From: Pseudomonas sp. GV085
GTDB lineage: Bacteria > Pseudomonadota > Gammaproteobacteria > Pseudomonadales > Pseudomonadaceae
Length of the DNA: 64,000 nt
Assembly (NCBI RefSeq): GCF_003050925.1
Contig: NZ_QAOV01000002.1
Location: 1-64,000, forward strand
Direction of reading: 5' to 3'
The notes beneath the pieces were generated by a model. It worked only from the letters and a program-made list of their open reading frames with translations, searched no databases and was not told the origin of the DNA. This document shows positions 51,545 through 61,043 of this stretch, piece after piece. The position numbers and the translations under genes are program-made. Each line of letters opens with the position of its first letter. The first letter of the stretch is position 1.

Positions 51545-53212
51545 ATGGCCCATTTCCCTGTGACTGCAAATCCCCTCGACGATCCGTTCTATTACCTGAA
51601 CAACTTCATGCAAGTGCTTGATTGGCTTGAGCGGCGCTCTGGCGATGTGTTGAGCGTCGAAGAGCAGCATTTCATTCAAGCGTTCAAGGGGTTACCCCGT
51701 GAATCGCAGGCACTGCTGGTCAGAATGGTGATGCGCAAAGGCATTCATTTCAGGGCGAGCAAGCTGCATTACGACGAAATCGGCGATATCGGCACAGCCA
51801 TCGGCCCGTTGCTTGAACTGGGTTGGGTCGACAGGCAAATGCCCATCGCCATCGACGAACTGTTCGAGGTGCTGCTCAAGGCCGAAATCCTCCAGACCTT
51901 TGCCGCTGCCATCGAGCAACCCAAAGGCAGGAAAAACGACTGGTTGCCGACGCTGAGCGCGCAATTTCCCCAGACGCAGAGCTTCAACGACTGGTGTCCG
52001 TGGCTGGATGAGCGCCTGTTCAGCCTGACCATCATGGCGTTGTGCGATCGCCTGCGCCTGATGTTCTTCGGCAACCTGTACCAGGACTGGTCGGAGTTTG
52101 TGTTGGCCGACCTGGGCATTTATACCTACGAAAAAGTCGAGTTCTGTGCCGAGTCCCGCGGCTTGCGCTGCCGCGAAGACGTGGATGCCTGTGTCCTCCT
52201 GTACGCGTACCAGCAACAATTCGAGGCCGGTGAAGCGCTGGAAGAAGTAGTCGAGCGCATCAAGGGGCTGGTGCTGGACAACCCATGGTTGCAACGGCGG
52301 CGCGGCAAGCTGCTGTTCCAGATGGGCCAGTATTGCGAACGCATCACGGATTTCGCCATGGCCCTGAACCTCTACCGCGAATGTGCCTATCCGGGCGCGC
52401 GTTCACGGCTGATTCGCGTGCTGGAACGCAGTGGCGAGTTTGAGTCGGCGCTGGACCTGGCCGCACAGGCCGAACAGGCACCGGAAAGCGCCGCCGAACA
52501 ACAACAGCTGCTGCGTGTGCTGCCGCGCCTGCGGCGCAAGCTCGGCGGGCCGCCCATCAAGCGGGCTGCGCCTCGGGAAATGCAGCGTCTGGACCTGCAA
52601 CTACCCAGAGTCGATCCCGCCGTGTCGGTCGAGTTTTATGTTCAGACGCATCTGGCTGAGGATTCGGCGCCGGTGCACTACGTCGAAAACAGCCTGTTCA
52701 ACTCGCTGTTCGGCTTGTTGTGCTGGCCGGCGATTTTCGCGCCGTTGCCGGGCGCGTTTTTTCACCCGTTCCAGCGTGGGCCGGTGGATTTGCTCAGCGA
52801 AGATTTCCATGGCCGTCGGGCCGAACTGTTTCAGGTTTGCCTGGCCGAACTCGACGACGGGCGCTACCGGCAGACCATCCGCGAACGTTATGCCGCCAAG
52901 TGGGGCGTGCAGTCGCCTTTCGTGTTCTGGAGCGTGCTCAGCGAAGAACTGCTGGAGCAAGCGCTGGATTGCCTCCCGGCCGAGCACCTCAAGCACTGGT
53001 TCAACCGGTTGTTGCTGGACATCAAGGCCAATCGCGCCGGCATGCCGGACCTGATCCAGTTCTGGCCGCAACAAAAGACCTACCGCATGATCGAAGTCAA
53101 AGGCCCGGGCGATCGCCTGCAGGACAACCAGTTGCGTTGGCTGGAGTTCTGCCACGAACACCAGATGCCGATTGCCGTGTGCTACGTGCAATGGGCGGAG
53201 CAGGGCGCTTGA
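51545..53212 (+). CDS. FAN1-type structure-specific nuclease (VRR-NUC)
   Basis: A 555-aa protein. The C-terminal VRR-NUC domain holds the PD-(D/E)XK core: RAGMPDLIQFW (Asp), YRMIEVKGPGDRLQDNQLRW (Glu and Lys in E-x-K, then Q-x2-W). The N-terminus (FYYLNNFMQVLDWLERRSGD, ALLVRMVMRKGIHFRASKLH) matches the SAP-like and TPR layout of bacterial FAN1. Pseudomonas aeruginosa FAN1 is of similar length and cuts 5' flaps and acts in interstrand-crosslink repair. The start is inferred at ATG 51545; the ribosome site is weak. It overlaps the helicase gene by TTGA. Confidence 0.88.
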   Translation: MAHFPVTANPLDDPFYYLNNFMQVLDWLERRSGDVLSVEEQHFIQAFKGLPRESQALLVRMVMRKGIHFRASKLHYDEIGDIGTAIGPLLELGWVDRQMPIAIDELFEVLLKAEILQTFAAAIEQPKGRKNDWLPTLSAQFPQTQSFNDWCPWLDERLFSLTIMALCDRLRLMFFGNLYQDWSEFVLADLGIYTYEKVEFCAESRGLRCREDVDACVLLYAYQQQFEAGEALEEVVERIKGLVLDNPWLQRRRGKLLFQMGQYCERITDFAMALNLYRECAYPGARSRLIRVLERSGEFESALDLAAQAEQAPESAAEQQQLLRVLPRLRRKLGGPPIKRAAPREMQRLDLQLPRVDPAVSVEFYVQTHLAEDSAPVHYVENSLFNSLFGLLCWPAIFAPLPGAFFHPFQRGPVDLLSEDFHGRRAELFQVCLAELDDGRYRQTIRERYAAKWGVQSPFVFWSVLSEELLEQALDCLPAEHLKHWFNRLLLDIKANRAGMPDLIQFWPQQKTYRMIEVKGPGDRLQDNQLRWLEFCHEHQMPIAVCYVQWAEQGA

Positions 53213-55485
53213 GCTACAGCATTGCGGTGCGGGCGATGTGTGAGTTCACCGCCAAGGCCGGCGACCTCGATCTGCGCTTCACGCCGTCGCCCACCGCGCT
53301 GGAGGGTATCGTCGGGCACCGCACCGTGGCATCGCGGCGCAGCGAGGGTTACCAAAGCGAAGTCGTCCTTGAGGGCCAGTATCGAACCTTGACGGTCAAG
53401 GGCAGGGCGGACGGCTACGACCCTGGGCAAAACTGCCTGGAAGAGGTCAAGACCTACCGCGGCGACTTGAGCAAGCAACCGGCCAACCACCGTCAGTTGC
53501 ATTGGGCCCAGGCGAAAATCTACGGCTGGTTGATGTGCCGCAAACTGGACCTGCCCCGGATCAACCTGGCACTGGTGTATTTCGACATCGTCAGCGAAAA
53601 GGAAACCTGTCTGGTCGAGCCCTTCGAGGCGGCGCAGCTGCAACCGTTCTTCGAACGGCATTGCGCGCGGTTCCTGCAATGGGCCGAACAGGAAGTCGCC
53701 CATCGTGACGGGCGCAATCTCGCGGCGCAGCGTCTGGCGTTTCCCCACGCCGACTTTCGGCCGGGGCAACGCCATCTGGCCGAGTCGGTGTTCAAGGCGG
53801 TCAGCACGGGGCGCTGCCTGATGGCCCAGGCACCCACCGGAATCGGCAAAACCCTGGGCACCTTGTTCCCCATGCTCAAGGCGCTGGCGCCGCAGCAGCT
53901 GGACAAAGTGTTCTTCCTCACGGCGAAAACCCCGGGACGCAAACTGGCCCTGGACGCCGCGCAAGTGATGCTTGCCAGCGCCGATGCGCCGCCGTTGCGG
54001 GTGCTGGAGATGATCGCCCGGGACAAGGCCTGCGAACACCCGGACAAAGCCTGCCACGGTGAGTCGTGCCCATTGGCCCGGGGTTTCTACGATCGCCTGC
54101 CCGCCGCGCGGCAGGCGGCCAGTCGACTGAGCCTGTTGAACCAGAGCGCCTTGCGCGAGATCGCCCTGGCGCACGATGTCTGTCCGTATTACCTGAGCCA
54201 GGAAATGGCGCGCTGGGCCGACGTGGTGGTTGCCGACTACAACTATTACTTCGACTTCAGCGCCTTGTTGTTCGGTCTGGCCCAGGCCAACAACTGGAAA
54301 GTCGCGGTGCTGGTCGACGAAGCCCATAACCTGGTGGAACGCGGCCGGCAGATGTACAGCGCCAGCCTCGATCAAGGGACCTTCAACGGCGTGCGCAAAA
54401 CCGCGCCCGAAGCGCTGAAAAAGCCGATGCAGCGGGTCAACCGCGAGTGGCATGCCCTGCATGGCGCGCAAACCGGTGCTTATCAGGCCTATGACAAGGC
54501 GCCGGAAAAGCTCCTTCAGGCACTGTCGTCGTGCAGCGCCAGCATCGGTGATTACCTGAACGATCACCCTCAAGGGCTGGACAGTGCATTGCAGGGTTTT
54601 TACTTCGACATGCTGCATTTTTGCCGGGTGGCCGAGCTGTTCGATGAGCAGTTCCTGTTCGACATCAGCAAGCGCGACCTCGAGCGCCAGCGCAACCTCT
54701 CGCAGCTGTGCCTGCGCAATGTGGTCCCTGCCGGGTTCATCCGCCCGCGCCTGACGGCCGCGCGCAGCACGGTGCTGTTTTCCGCGACCCTCAGCCCCCG
54801 GCACTATTACGCCGATTTACTGGGGACACCGGCGGACACGGTGTGCATCGACGTCGAGTCGCCGTTTCATGCCGATCAACTGCAAGTGCACATCGTCGAC
54901 CAGATTTCCACGCGGTTCGTGCATCGCCAGTCCTCCCTCGAACCGATCGTGGACTTGATCGCCAGACAGTTCTGCGCACGCCCCGGCAATTACCTGGCGT
55001 TTTTCAGCAGCTTCGATTATTTGCAGCAGGTGGCGCAGTTACTCACCGAGAAGCATCCGCACATCAGTCTGTGGTCGCAGTCCCGAGGCATGGGCGAAGC
55101 GCAACGTCAGCAGTTTCTCGATCAGTTCCACGCCGACGGCCAGGGTGTCGGCTTTGCGGTGCTGGGCGGAGCCTTTGGTGAAGGCATCGACTTGCCTGGT
55201 GCCCGGCTGATCGGCGCATTTATCGCCACCTTGGGGCTGGCGCAGCTCAATCCGGTGAACGAGCAACTGAAACGGCGAATGGCCGCCATTTTTGGCGCCG
55301 GTTACGACTACACCTACCTTTATCCCGGTGTGCAGAAAGTGGTGCAGGCCGCTGGACGGGTGATCCGCACCCAGCAGGATCAAGGGGTGGTGATGTTGAT
55401 CGACGACCGTTTTGGCGAGAGCAAGGTCAGGCAGTTGCTGCCGCGTTGGTGGGCCATAACAGGCAATTGGGTTGTCACCCTGTAG
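53209..55485 (+). CDS. PD-(D/E)XK nuclease fused to XPD/DinG-like Fe-S helicase
   Basis: A 758-aa protein, start taken as TTG 53209, overlapping the FAN1 stop. Residues about 45-125 are a RecB/Cas4-like nuclease: KGRADGYD with Asp68, LEEVKTY with Glu79 and Lys81, and Q101-x3-Y105. Residues 180-758 are an XPD/DinG superfamily 2 helicase: motif I QAPTGIGKTLGT (Lys214), four cysteines of an Fe-S domain (CEHPDKACHGESC and later DVCPYYL), the box VDEAHNLVERG, and a C-terminal motif GGAFGEGIDLPG and QAAGRVIR. It probably loads or resects DNA together with FAN1. Its TAG stop lies in a REP. Confidence 0.86.
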   Translation: MSYSIAVRAMCEFTAKAGDLDLRFTPSPTALEGIVGHRTVASRRSEGYQSEVVLEGQYRTLTVKGRADGYDPGQNCLEEVKTYRGDLSKQPANHRQLHWAQAKIYGWLMCRKLDLPRINLALVYFDIVSEKETCLVEPFEAAQLQPFFERHCARFLQWAEQEVAHRDGRNLAAQRLAFPHADFRPGQRHLAESVFKAVSTGRCLMAQAPTGIGKTLGTLFPMLKALAPQQLDKVFFLTAKTPGRKLALDAAQVMLASADAPPLRVLEMIARDKACEHPDKACHGESCPLARGFYDRLPAARQAASRLSLLNQSALREIALAHDVCPYYLSQEMARWADVVVADYNYYFDFSALLFGLAQANNWKVAVLVDEAHNLVERGRQMYSASLDQGTFNGVRKTAPEALKKPMQRVNREWHALHGAQTGAYQAYDKAPEKLLQALSSCSASIGDYLNDHPQGLDSALQGFYFDMLHFCRVAELFDEQFLFDISKRDLERQRNLSQLCLRNVVPAGFIRPRLTAARSTVLFSATLSPRHYYADLLGTPADTVCIDVESPFHADQLQVHIVDQISTRFVHRQSSLEPIVDLIARQFCARPGNYLAFFSSFDYLQQVAQLLTEKHPHISLWSQSRGMGEAQRQQFLDQFHADGQGVGFAVLGGAFGEGIDLPGARLIGAFIATLGLAQLNPVNEQLKRRMAAIFGAGYDYTYLYPGVQKVVQAAGRVIRTQQDQGVVMLIDDRFGESKVRQLLPRWWAITGNWVVTL

Positions 55486-55580
55486 GAGCGAGCCTGCTTG
55501 CGATGGTCGTTAACGATTACGCGTATTTACTGGCTAAACGCGGCGCCTTTGAGTCCATCGCGAGCAAGTTCGCTCCTACA
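55481..55580. repeat. REP doublet (REPIN) 4, overlapping the helicase stop
   Basis: TGTAGGAGCGAGCCTGCTTG and its inverse GCAAGTTCGCTCCTACA. The inner sequence is nearly identical to REPIN 3 at 46912. The TAG of TGTAG ends the helicase gene, and the other end lies 8 bp from the convergent lyase stop. Confidence 0.9.
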
Positions 55581-55587
55581 AGGGGTA

Positions 55588-56742
55588 TCAGGCCTTGAGG
55601 TTGCGCAAACTGCGTTCCATCCGCGCAATGCCTTCTTCCAGCAGCGATCGTGGGCAGCCGAAGTTCAGGCGCACGAACTGCTTGCAGTCATCGCCAAAGT
55701 CCAGCCCGGCGCTCAAGCCAACTTTGGCCTGTTCGAGGAAGAACTGTTGCGGGTTGTCCAGCCCCAGTGCCGTGCAGTCGAGCCACGCCAGATAAGTGCT
55801 TTGCGGCAGGTTCATGGTGATGCCCGGCAGGCGGGTGCGCACAGCCTCGGCGAGGAAATCGCGGTTGCCTTGCAGGTAGACCTTCAGCTCGGCCAGCCAC
55901 GGCGCGGCTTCGCTGTAGGCGACGCGGGTGGCTTCCATACCCAGCGGATTGACGCTGTCGACCATGCCGCAACGGGCGTGGTTGACCTTCTCACGCAGGT
56001 GACGGTCCTGGATGATCATGAACGAGGTCTTGAGACCCGCGATGTTGTAGGCCTTGCTCGCCGACATCAGCGTGATGGTGCGCTGGGCCACTTGTGCGCT
56101 CAATGTGGCCATCGGAATGTGCTGGCGCCCGTCGTAGCACAACTCGGCGTGGATCTCGTCGGAAATGATCCAGGCGTCATGCTCCAGGCAAATGTCGGCA
56201 ATGGCTTGCAGCTCTGTGCGGGGGAAGGCCTTGCCCAGCGGGTTATGCGGGTTGCTCAGCAGCAGTGCGCCGCCACCTTGCAGCGACTGGCTCAAGGTAT
56301 CCAGCGGCGTGGTGTAGGTGCCATCGGCTTGCGCATCGAAGTTCAGCTCGACCTTGTTCAGGCCCCAATGCCCGGGTGCGTGGCGCAGCGGCGGGTAGTT
56401 CGGCACCTGCACAACGACGTTCTGTGACGCCTGCACCAGGGCCTTCAGCGCCATGTTGAAACCGGACTCGACGCCCGGCAGGAAGATCAGCTCCTGGGGC
56501 TCGACGCGCCAGGCGTACTTGTTCCAGAGGTCGGCGACGATCGCCTCGCGCAGGTCATCCCGGGCCACGCTGTAACCGACCATCGGGTGTTCCAGGCGTT
56601 TTTGCAGGGCCTGGATGATCACCGGCGGCGCGGCGAAATCCATGTCGGCGACCCACATCGGCAACACATCGGCCGGGTAGCGGCTCCATTTTGTACTGCC
56701 GGTGTTGTGACGGTCGAACACCTGATCAAAATCGAAAGTCAT
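55588..56742 (-). CDS. MalY/PatB-family PLP C-S lyase/aminotransferase
   Basis: A 384-aa fold-type-I PLP enzyme: the start YPADVLPMWVADMDFAAPP is typical of PatB/MalY cystathionine beta-lyases, then LLLSNPHNPLGKAF, ISDEIHAELCYDG and the PLP lysine in MSASKAYNIAGLKTS. It acts as a cysteine-S-conjugate or cystathionine beta-lyase, or as a related aminotransferase. ATG 56742 (MTFDFDQVFDRHN) is chosen; the longer frame runs into a REP. It is convergent with the helicase and stands alone. Confidence 0.88.
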   Translation of the reverse strand: MTFDFDQVFDRHNTGSTKWSRYPADVLPMWVADMDFAAPPVIIQALQKRLEHPMVGYSVARDDLREAIVADLWNKYAWRVEPQELIFLPGVESGFNMALKALVQASQNVVVQVPNYPPLRHAPGHWGLNKVELNFDAQADGTYTTPLDTLSQSLQGGGALLLSNPHNPLGKAFPRTELQAIADICLEHDAWIISDEIHAELCYDGRQHIPMATLSAQVAQRTITLMSASKAYNIAGLKTSFMIIQDRHLREKVNHARCGMVDSVNPLGMEATRVAYSEAAPWLAELKVYLQGNRDFLAEAVRTRLPGITMNLPQSTYLAWLDCTALGLDNPQQFFLEQAKVGLSAGLDFGDDCKQFVRLNFGCPRSLLEEGIARMERSLRNLKA

Positions 56743-56798
56743 GCGCAAATCTCGTAAAGGCCGGTTAATCATGCCAGCCATGATAAGCGCCAACCCCC

Positions 56799-56882
56799 TG
56801 TAGGAGCGAGCCTGCTCGCGAAGGAGTGTCAGATACGGTGATGTCGACTGACACACCATCGCGAGCAGGCTCGCTCCTACAA
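56799..56882. repeat. REP doublet (REPIN) 5
   Basis: TGTAGGAGCGAGCCTGCTCG and CGAGCAGGCTCGCTCCTACA are inverted arms around a short loop. It lies upstream of the lyase gene and 160 bp before fdnG. Confidence 0.92.
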
Positions 56883-56945
56883 GGATCTTCACGGCCCGCT
56901 GGATTTGCCCGACGGTCGGTTTTCACACAAAGCGCTAGTGCATTG

Positions 56946-56978
56946 ACTACAGTTTGTAGTGTCGGCAGTCAGACTGCC
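56946..56978. promoter_or_regulatory. two adjacent palindromes upstream of fdnG
   Basis: ACTACA-GTT-TGTAGT (56946-56960) and GGCAGT-CAG-ACTGCC (56964-56978), each with perfect 6-bp arms and a 3-nt spacer, only 3 nt apart. They lie 64-96 bp before the fdnG start and could bind two dimers. I see no canonical ANR/FNR box (TTGAT-N4-ATCAA) here. Confidence 0.45.
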
Positions 56979-56992
56979 ACTACCGTGGTTGT

Positions 56993-57020
56993 TCAAAAAA
57001 ACCCGGCCATATACCGGGTT
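56993..57020 (-). terminator. terminator-like hairpin facing the minus strand in the fdnG leader
   Basis: AAAAAAACCCGG / CCGGGT: on the minus strand the stem ACCCGG/CCGGGT is followed by seven T, a good rho-independent shape. It would stop transcripts coming antisense from fdnG towards the lyase gene. On the plus strand it lies in the leader 11 bp before the ribosome site. Confidence 0.55.
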
Positions 57021-57041
57021 CCACCTGATCAGGAGTGCACG

Positions 57042-60000
57042 ATGGATCTCAGCCGTCGTCAGTTCTTCAAGGTCGCCGGTATCGGCCTTGCAGGCTCTAG
57101 CCTGGGCGCGTTGGGCATGGCCCCGACGACAGCCTTTGCCGAACAGGTGCGTCACTTCAAGCTTGCCCACACCCATGAAACCCGCAACACCTGTCCGTAT
57201 TGCTCGGTCGGCTGCGGGTTGATCATGTACAGCCAGGGCGATGACGCGAAGAATGTCGCGCAAAACATCATCCACATCGAAGGTGACGCTGACCACCCGG
57301 TCAACCGCGGCACCCTTTGCCCCAAAGGTGCAGGCCTGCTGGACTTCATTCACAGCCCCAGTCGTCTCCAGTACCCGCAGGTGCGCAAGCCTGGCACCAC
57401 GGAGTGGACGCGAATCTCCTGGGATGAAGCGCTCGATCGCATCGCCGACCTGATGAAGGCCGACCGCGACGCCAACTTCATCGAGAAGAACGCCAAGGGG
57501 CAAACGGTGAACCGCTGGCTGACCACCGGTTTTCTCGCGGCGTCGGCATCGTCCAACGAAGCGGGTTACATCACCCACAAGGTGATTCGCAGTCTCGGCA
57601 TACTGGGGTTCGATAACCAGGCGCGTGTCTGACACGGTCCGACGGTGGCAAGTCTTGCCCCGACGTATGGCCGTGGTGCCATGACCAACCACTGGACCGA
57701 TATCGCCAACGCGAATCTGGTTCTGGTGATGGGTGGCAATGCCGCCGAAGCGCACCCTTGTGGTTTCAAATGGGTCACCGAAGCCAAAGCCCACAACAAG
57801 GCGCGGCTGATTGTGGTCGACCCGCGTTTCACCCGTACGGCCTCGGTGGCCGACTATTACGCGCCGATCCGCACCGGGACCGACATTGCCTTCATGGGCG
57901 GGCTGATCAATTACCTGTTGACCGAAGACAAGATCCAGCACGAGTACGTGCGGGCCTATACGGACGTGTCGTTCATCGTCAAGGCCAGCTACGGTTTCGA
58001 GGACGGGTTGTTCAGCGGTTACGACGCGAGCAAGCGCAGCTACACCGACAAGTCCGGTTGGGGCTATGAAATCGGCGAGGACGGCTTCGCCAAAGTCGAC
58101 CCGACCTTGCAAGACCCTCGCTGCGTCTACCAATTGATGAAGCAGCATTACAGCCGCTACACCCTGGAGCTGTCCAGTCAGGTCTGCGGCATGCCCGTGG
58201 ACGCAATGCAGAAAATCTGGGAAGAGATCGCCACCTGCTCGCAACCGGGCAAAACCATGACGATTCTCTACGCGTTGGGCTGGACCCAGCACTCAACCGG
58301 CTCGCAGATGATCCGCAGCGCGGCCATGGTGCAATTGCTGCTGGGCAACGTCGGCATGCCGGGCGGGGGCGTCAACGCCTTGCGTGGGCACTCCAATATT
58401 CAGGGCCTGACCGACCTCGGCTTGCTGTCCAACCTGTTGCCCGGTTACCTGACCCTGCCGGCCGAAGCCGAACAGGATTACAACACCTACATCGCCAAGC
58501 GCGCACTCAAGCCGCTACGTCCCGGGCAGATGTCTTACTGGCAGAACTACGGCAAGTTCCACGTCAGCCTCATGAAGGCCTGGTACGGCGCCAATGCCAC
58601 CGTCGAGAACAACTGGGGCTACGACTGGCTGCCCAAGCTGGACATTCCCGGCTACGACATCCTGAAAATGTTCGACATGATGGGCAAGGGCGAGGTCAAT
58701 GGCTACCTGTGCCAGGGCTTCAACCCGATCGCCGCCTTGCCGGACAAAAACCGGGTGATGAAGGCGCTGGCCAAACTCAAGTGGCTGGTAGTGATGGACC
58801 CATTGGCTACCGAAACCTCGGAGTTCTGGCGCAACGTCGGGCCTTACAACGACGTGGAAACGGCCAACATCCAGACCGAGGTCATCCGCCTGCCCACCAC
58901 CTGCTTCGCCGAAGAAAACGGTTCGCTGGTCAACAGCGGCCGCTGGCTGCAATGGCACTGGAAGGGTGCCGATGGCCCGGGGCTGGCGCGCACCGACGTG
59001 AAAATCATGGCCGAGCTGTTCTTGCGCCTGCGCAAGCGTTACCAGGCCAATGGCGGTGCCTGGGCCGAGCCGATCCTCAAGCTCGACTGGCCCTACAAAA
59101 TACCGGATGACCCGACGCCGGAAGAGCTGGCCCGGGAATTCAACGGCTACGCCGTCGCCGATGTCACCGACGCCTCGGGCGCGGTGGTCAAGGCGGGTCA
59201 GCAGTTGTCCGGCTTCGGCCAGCTCAAGGACGATGGCAGCACGGCATCCGGTTGCTGGATTTTCTGCGGCAGCTGGACCGAGCAGGGCAACAACATGGCC
59301 CGGCGTGATAACAGCGACCCTTACGGGATGAAGCAGAACCTCGGCTGGGCCTGGGCCTGGCCGGCAAATCGACGGATCCTCTATAACCGCGCCTCGTGCG
59401 ACCCGAAAGGCAAACCATGGGACGCGAACAAACGGCTGGTGTGGTGGAACGGCAAGGTCTGGACCGGCACCGACGTGCCCGACTACAAAGTCGACGCCGC
59501 ACCGGAAGCGGGCATCAACCCGTTCATCATGAACCCCGAAGGCGTGGCGCGTTTCTTCGCCCTCGACAAGATGAACGAAGGGCCGTTCCCGGAACACTAT
59601 GAGCCGTTCGAGACGCCCATCGGTATCAACCCGATGCACCCCAACAACAAGCAGGCGACCAGCAACCCGGCCGGGCGGATCTTCGATTCAGTCTGGGACT
59701 CCCTCGGGCAGGCCAAGGACTTCCCGTATGCGGCGACCAGCTACCGGCTGACCGAACACTTCCACTTCTGGACCAAGCATTGCCCGATCAACGCCATTAC
59801 CCAACCCGAACAATTCGTCGAAATCGGCGAGGTGCTGGCCAAGGAAAAGGGCATTGCTGCCGGTGACCGAGTAAGGGTCAGCTCCAAGCGCGGGCATATC
59901 GAAGCGGTGGCGGTAGTGACCAAGCGGATTCGTCCGCTGCAGGTCAACAATCAGGTCGTTCACCAGATCGGTATCCCCTTGCACTGGGGCTTCACCGGCG

Positions 60001-60107
60001 CTACCCGTCACGGCTACCTGACCAACACCCTGGTGCCGTTCCTCGGCGATGGCAACACCCAGACCCCGGAATCCAAGTCATTCCTGGTCAACGTGGAGAA
60101 AGTCTAA
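57042..60107 (+). CDS. fdnG: formate dehydrogenase-N alpha subunit, selenocysteine-containing
   Basis: A 1021-aa molybdo-bis-MGD catalytic subunit once the in-frame TGA at 57630-57632 is read as selenocysteine (codon 197; E. coli FdnG has Sec196 in the same context ARV-Sec-HGPTVASLAPT). A twin-arginine signal MDLSRRQFFKVAG shows export of the folded enzyme to the periplasm. The Fe-S motif C-x2-C-x3-C (CPYCSVGCG) and later CPKGAG bind a 4Fe-4S cluster, and GRGAMTNHW, GGNAAEAHP and QVVHQIGIPLHWGFTG are family hallmarks. It oxidises formate and passes electrons to FdnH. The apparent two open frames here are one gene. Start ATG 57042 with GGAG upstream. Confidence 0.96.
57633..57670 (+). promoter_or_regulatory. 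bacterial SECIS-like hairpin after the fdnG TGA
   Basis: Directly after the TGA the sequence CGG-T-GGCA-AGTCT-TGCC-CCG (57643-57662) folds into a stem with a bulged T and a GU-containing loop, at the distance where SelB-dependent bSECIS elements lie. It also resembles in sequence the E. coli fdnG element (TGACACGG...GTCTTGC). Confidence 0.8.
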
Positions 60108-61043
60108 ATGGCCAGCCAAGACATCATTGCCCGCTCGGCCACCACCACCCCCGCGCCGTCGATACGCGGCGTGGAGGAAGTCGCCAAGCTGATCGACACC
60201 ACCAAATGCATCGGCTGCAAGGCCTGCCAGGTCGCCTGCTCGGAATGGAACGAGTTGCGTGACGAGGTCGGTCACAACCATGGCACCTACGGCAACCCGC
60301 AGGACCTCACCGCAGAAACCTGGACCTTGATGCGCTTCACCGAGCACGAGACCGACGCCGGCAACCTGGAATGGCTGATCCGCAAGGACGGCTGCATGCA
60401 CTGCGCCGAGCCCGGTTGCCTGGCGGCATGCCCCAGCCCGGGGGCGATCATCAAGCACGCCAACGGCATCGTCGATTTCGATCAGGACCACTGCATTGGC
60501 TGCGGCTACTGCATCACCGGTTGTCCGTTCAACATTCCACGGATCTCGCAGAAGGATCACAAGGCCTACAAATGTACGTTGTGTTCGGACCGGGTGGCGG
60601 TAGGGCTGGAACCGGCCTGCGTGAAAACCTGCCCGACCGGTGCCATCGTGTTCGGCTCCAAGGACGACATGAAGGAACATGCCGCCGAGCGTATCGTTGA
60701 TCTCAAGAGCCGTGGCTTTGAAAACGCCGGTCTGTATGACCCCGCGGGCGTCGGCGGCACCCATGTGATGTACGTACTGCACCACGCCGATACGCCGAAA
60801 CTGTACGCCGGTTTGCCGGCCGATCCGATCATCAGTCCCTTGGTCAACCTGTGGAAAGGCGTGAGCAAACCTCTGGCGCTGCTGGCCATGGGGGCGGCGG
60901 TGCTGGCCGGGTTCTTCCACTACGTGCGGGTCGGCCCGCAAGTGGTCGAAGAGGATGAACACCCGAGCCCGCCGGATACCTCGGTGCACGAAGTCGACCC
61001 GGCGGTGCATACCTTCGATCCCCGTGGGGAGGGTAAGCCATGA
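60108..61043 (+). CDS. fdnH: formate dehydrogenase-N beta (iron-sulfur) subunit
   Basis: A 311-aa ferredoxin-type subunit with four 4Fe-4S cysteine groups: [35 protein letters not shown] and CTLCSD...CVKTCPTG. One C-terminal membrane anchor lies near residues 250-270 ([19 protein letters not shown]). It carries electrons from the FdnG molybdenum site to cytochrome b556 (FdnI). Its ATG follows the fdnG stop with no gap. A Pro/Asp/Glu-rich tail of about 35 residues follows the anchor. Confidence 0.96.
   Translation: MASQDIIARSATTTPAPSIRGVEEVAKLIDTTKCIGCKACQVACSEWNELRDEVGHNHGTYGNPQDLTAETWTLMRFTEHETDAGNLEWLIRKDGCMHCAEPGCLAACPSPGAIIKHANGIVDFDQDHCIGCGYCITGCPFNIPRISQKDHKAYKCTLCSDRVAVGLEPACVKTCPTGAIVFGSKDDMKEHAAERIVDLKSRGFENAGLYDPAGVGGTHVMYVLHHADTPKLYAGLPADPIISPLVNLWKGVSKPLALLAMGAAVLAGFFHYVRVGPQVVEEDEHPSPPDTSVHEVDPAVHTFDPRGEGKP

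Noticed and set aside
53182..54804. 540-codon frame antisense to the nuclease-helicase gene
   Set aside because: It runs opposite conserved helicase motifs and has no recognisable domain of its own.
57630..57632. In-frame stop splitting the formate dehydrogenase gene, as in a pseudogene
   Set aside because: The TGA lies at the known selenocysteine position, is followed by a SECIS-like hairpin, and the frame resumes without shift with the conserved HGPTVASLAPT.
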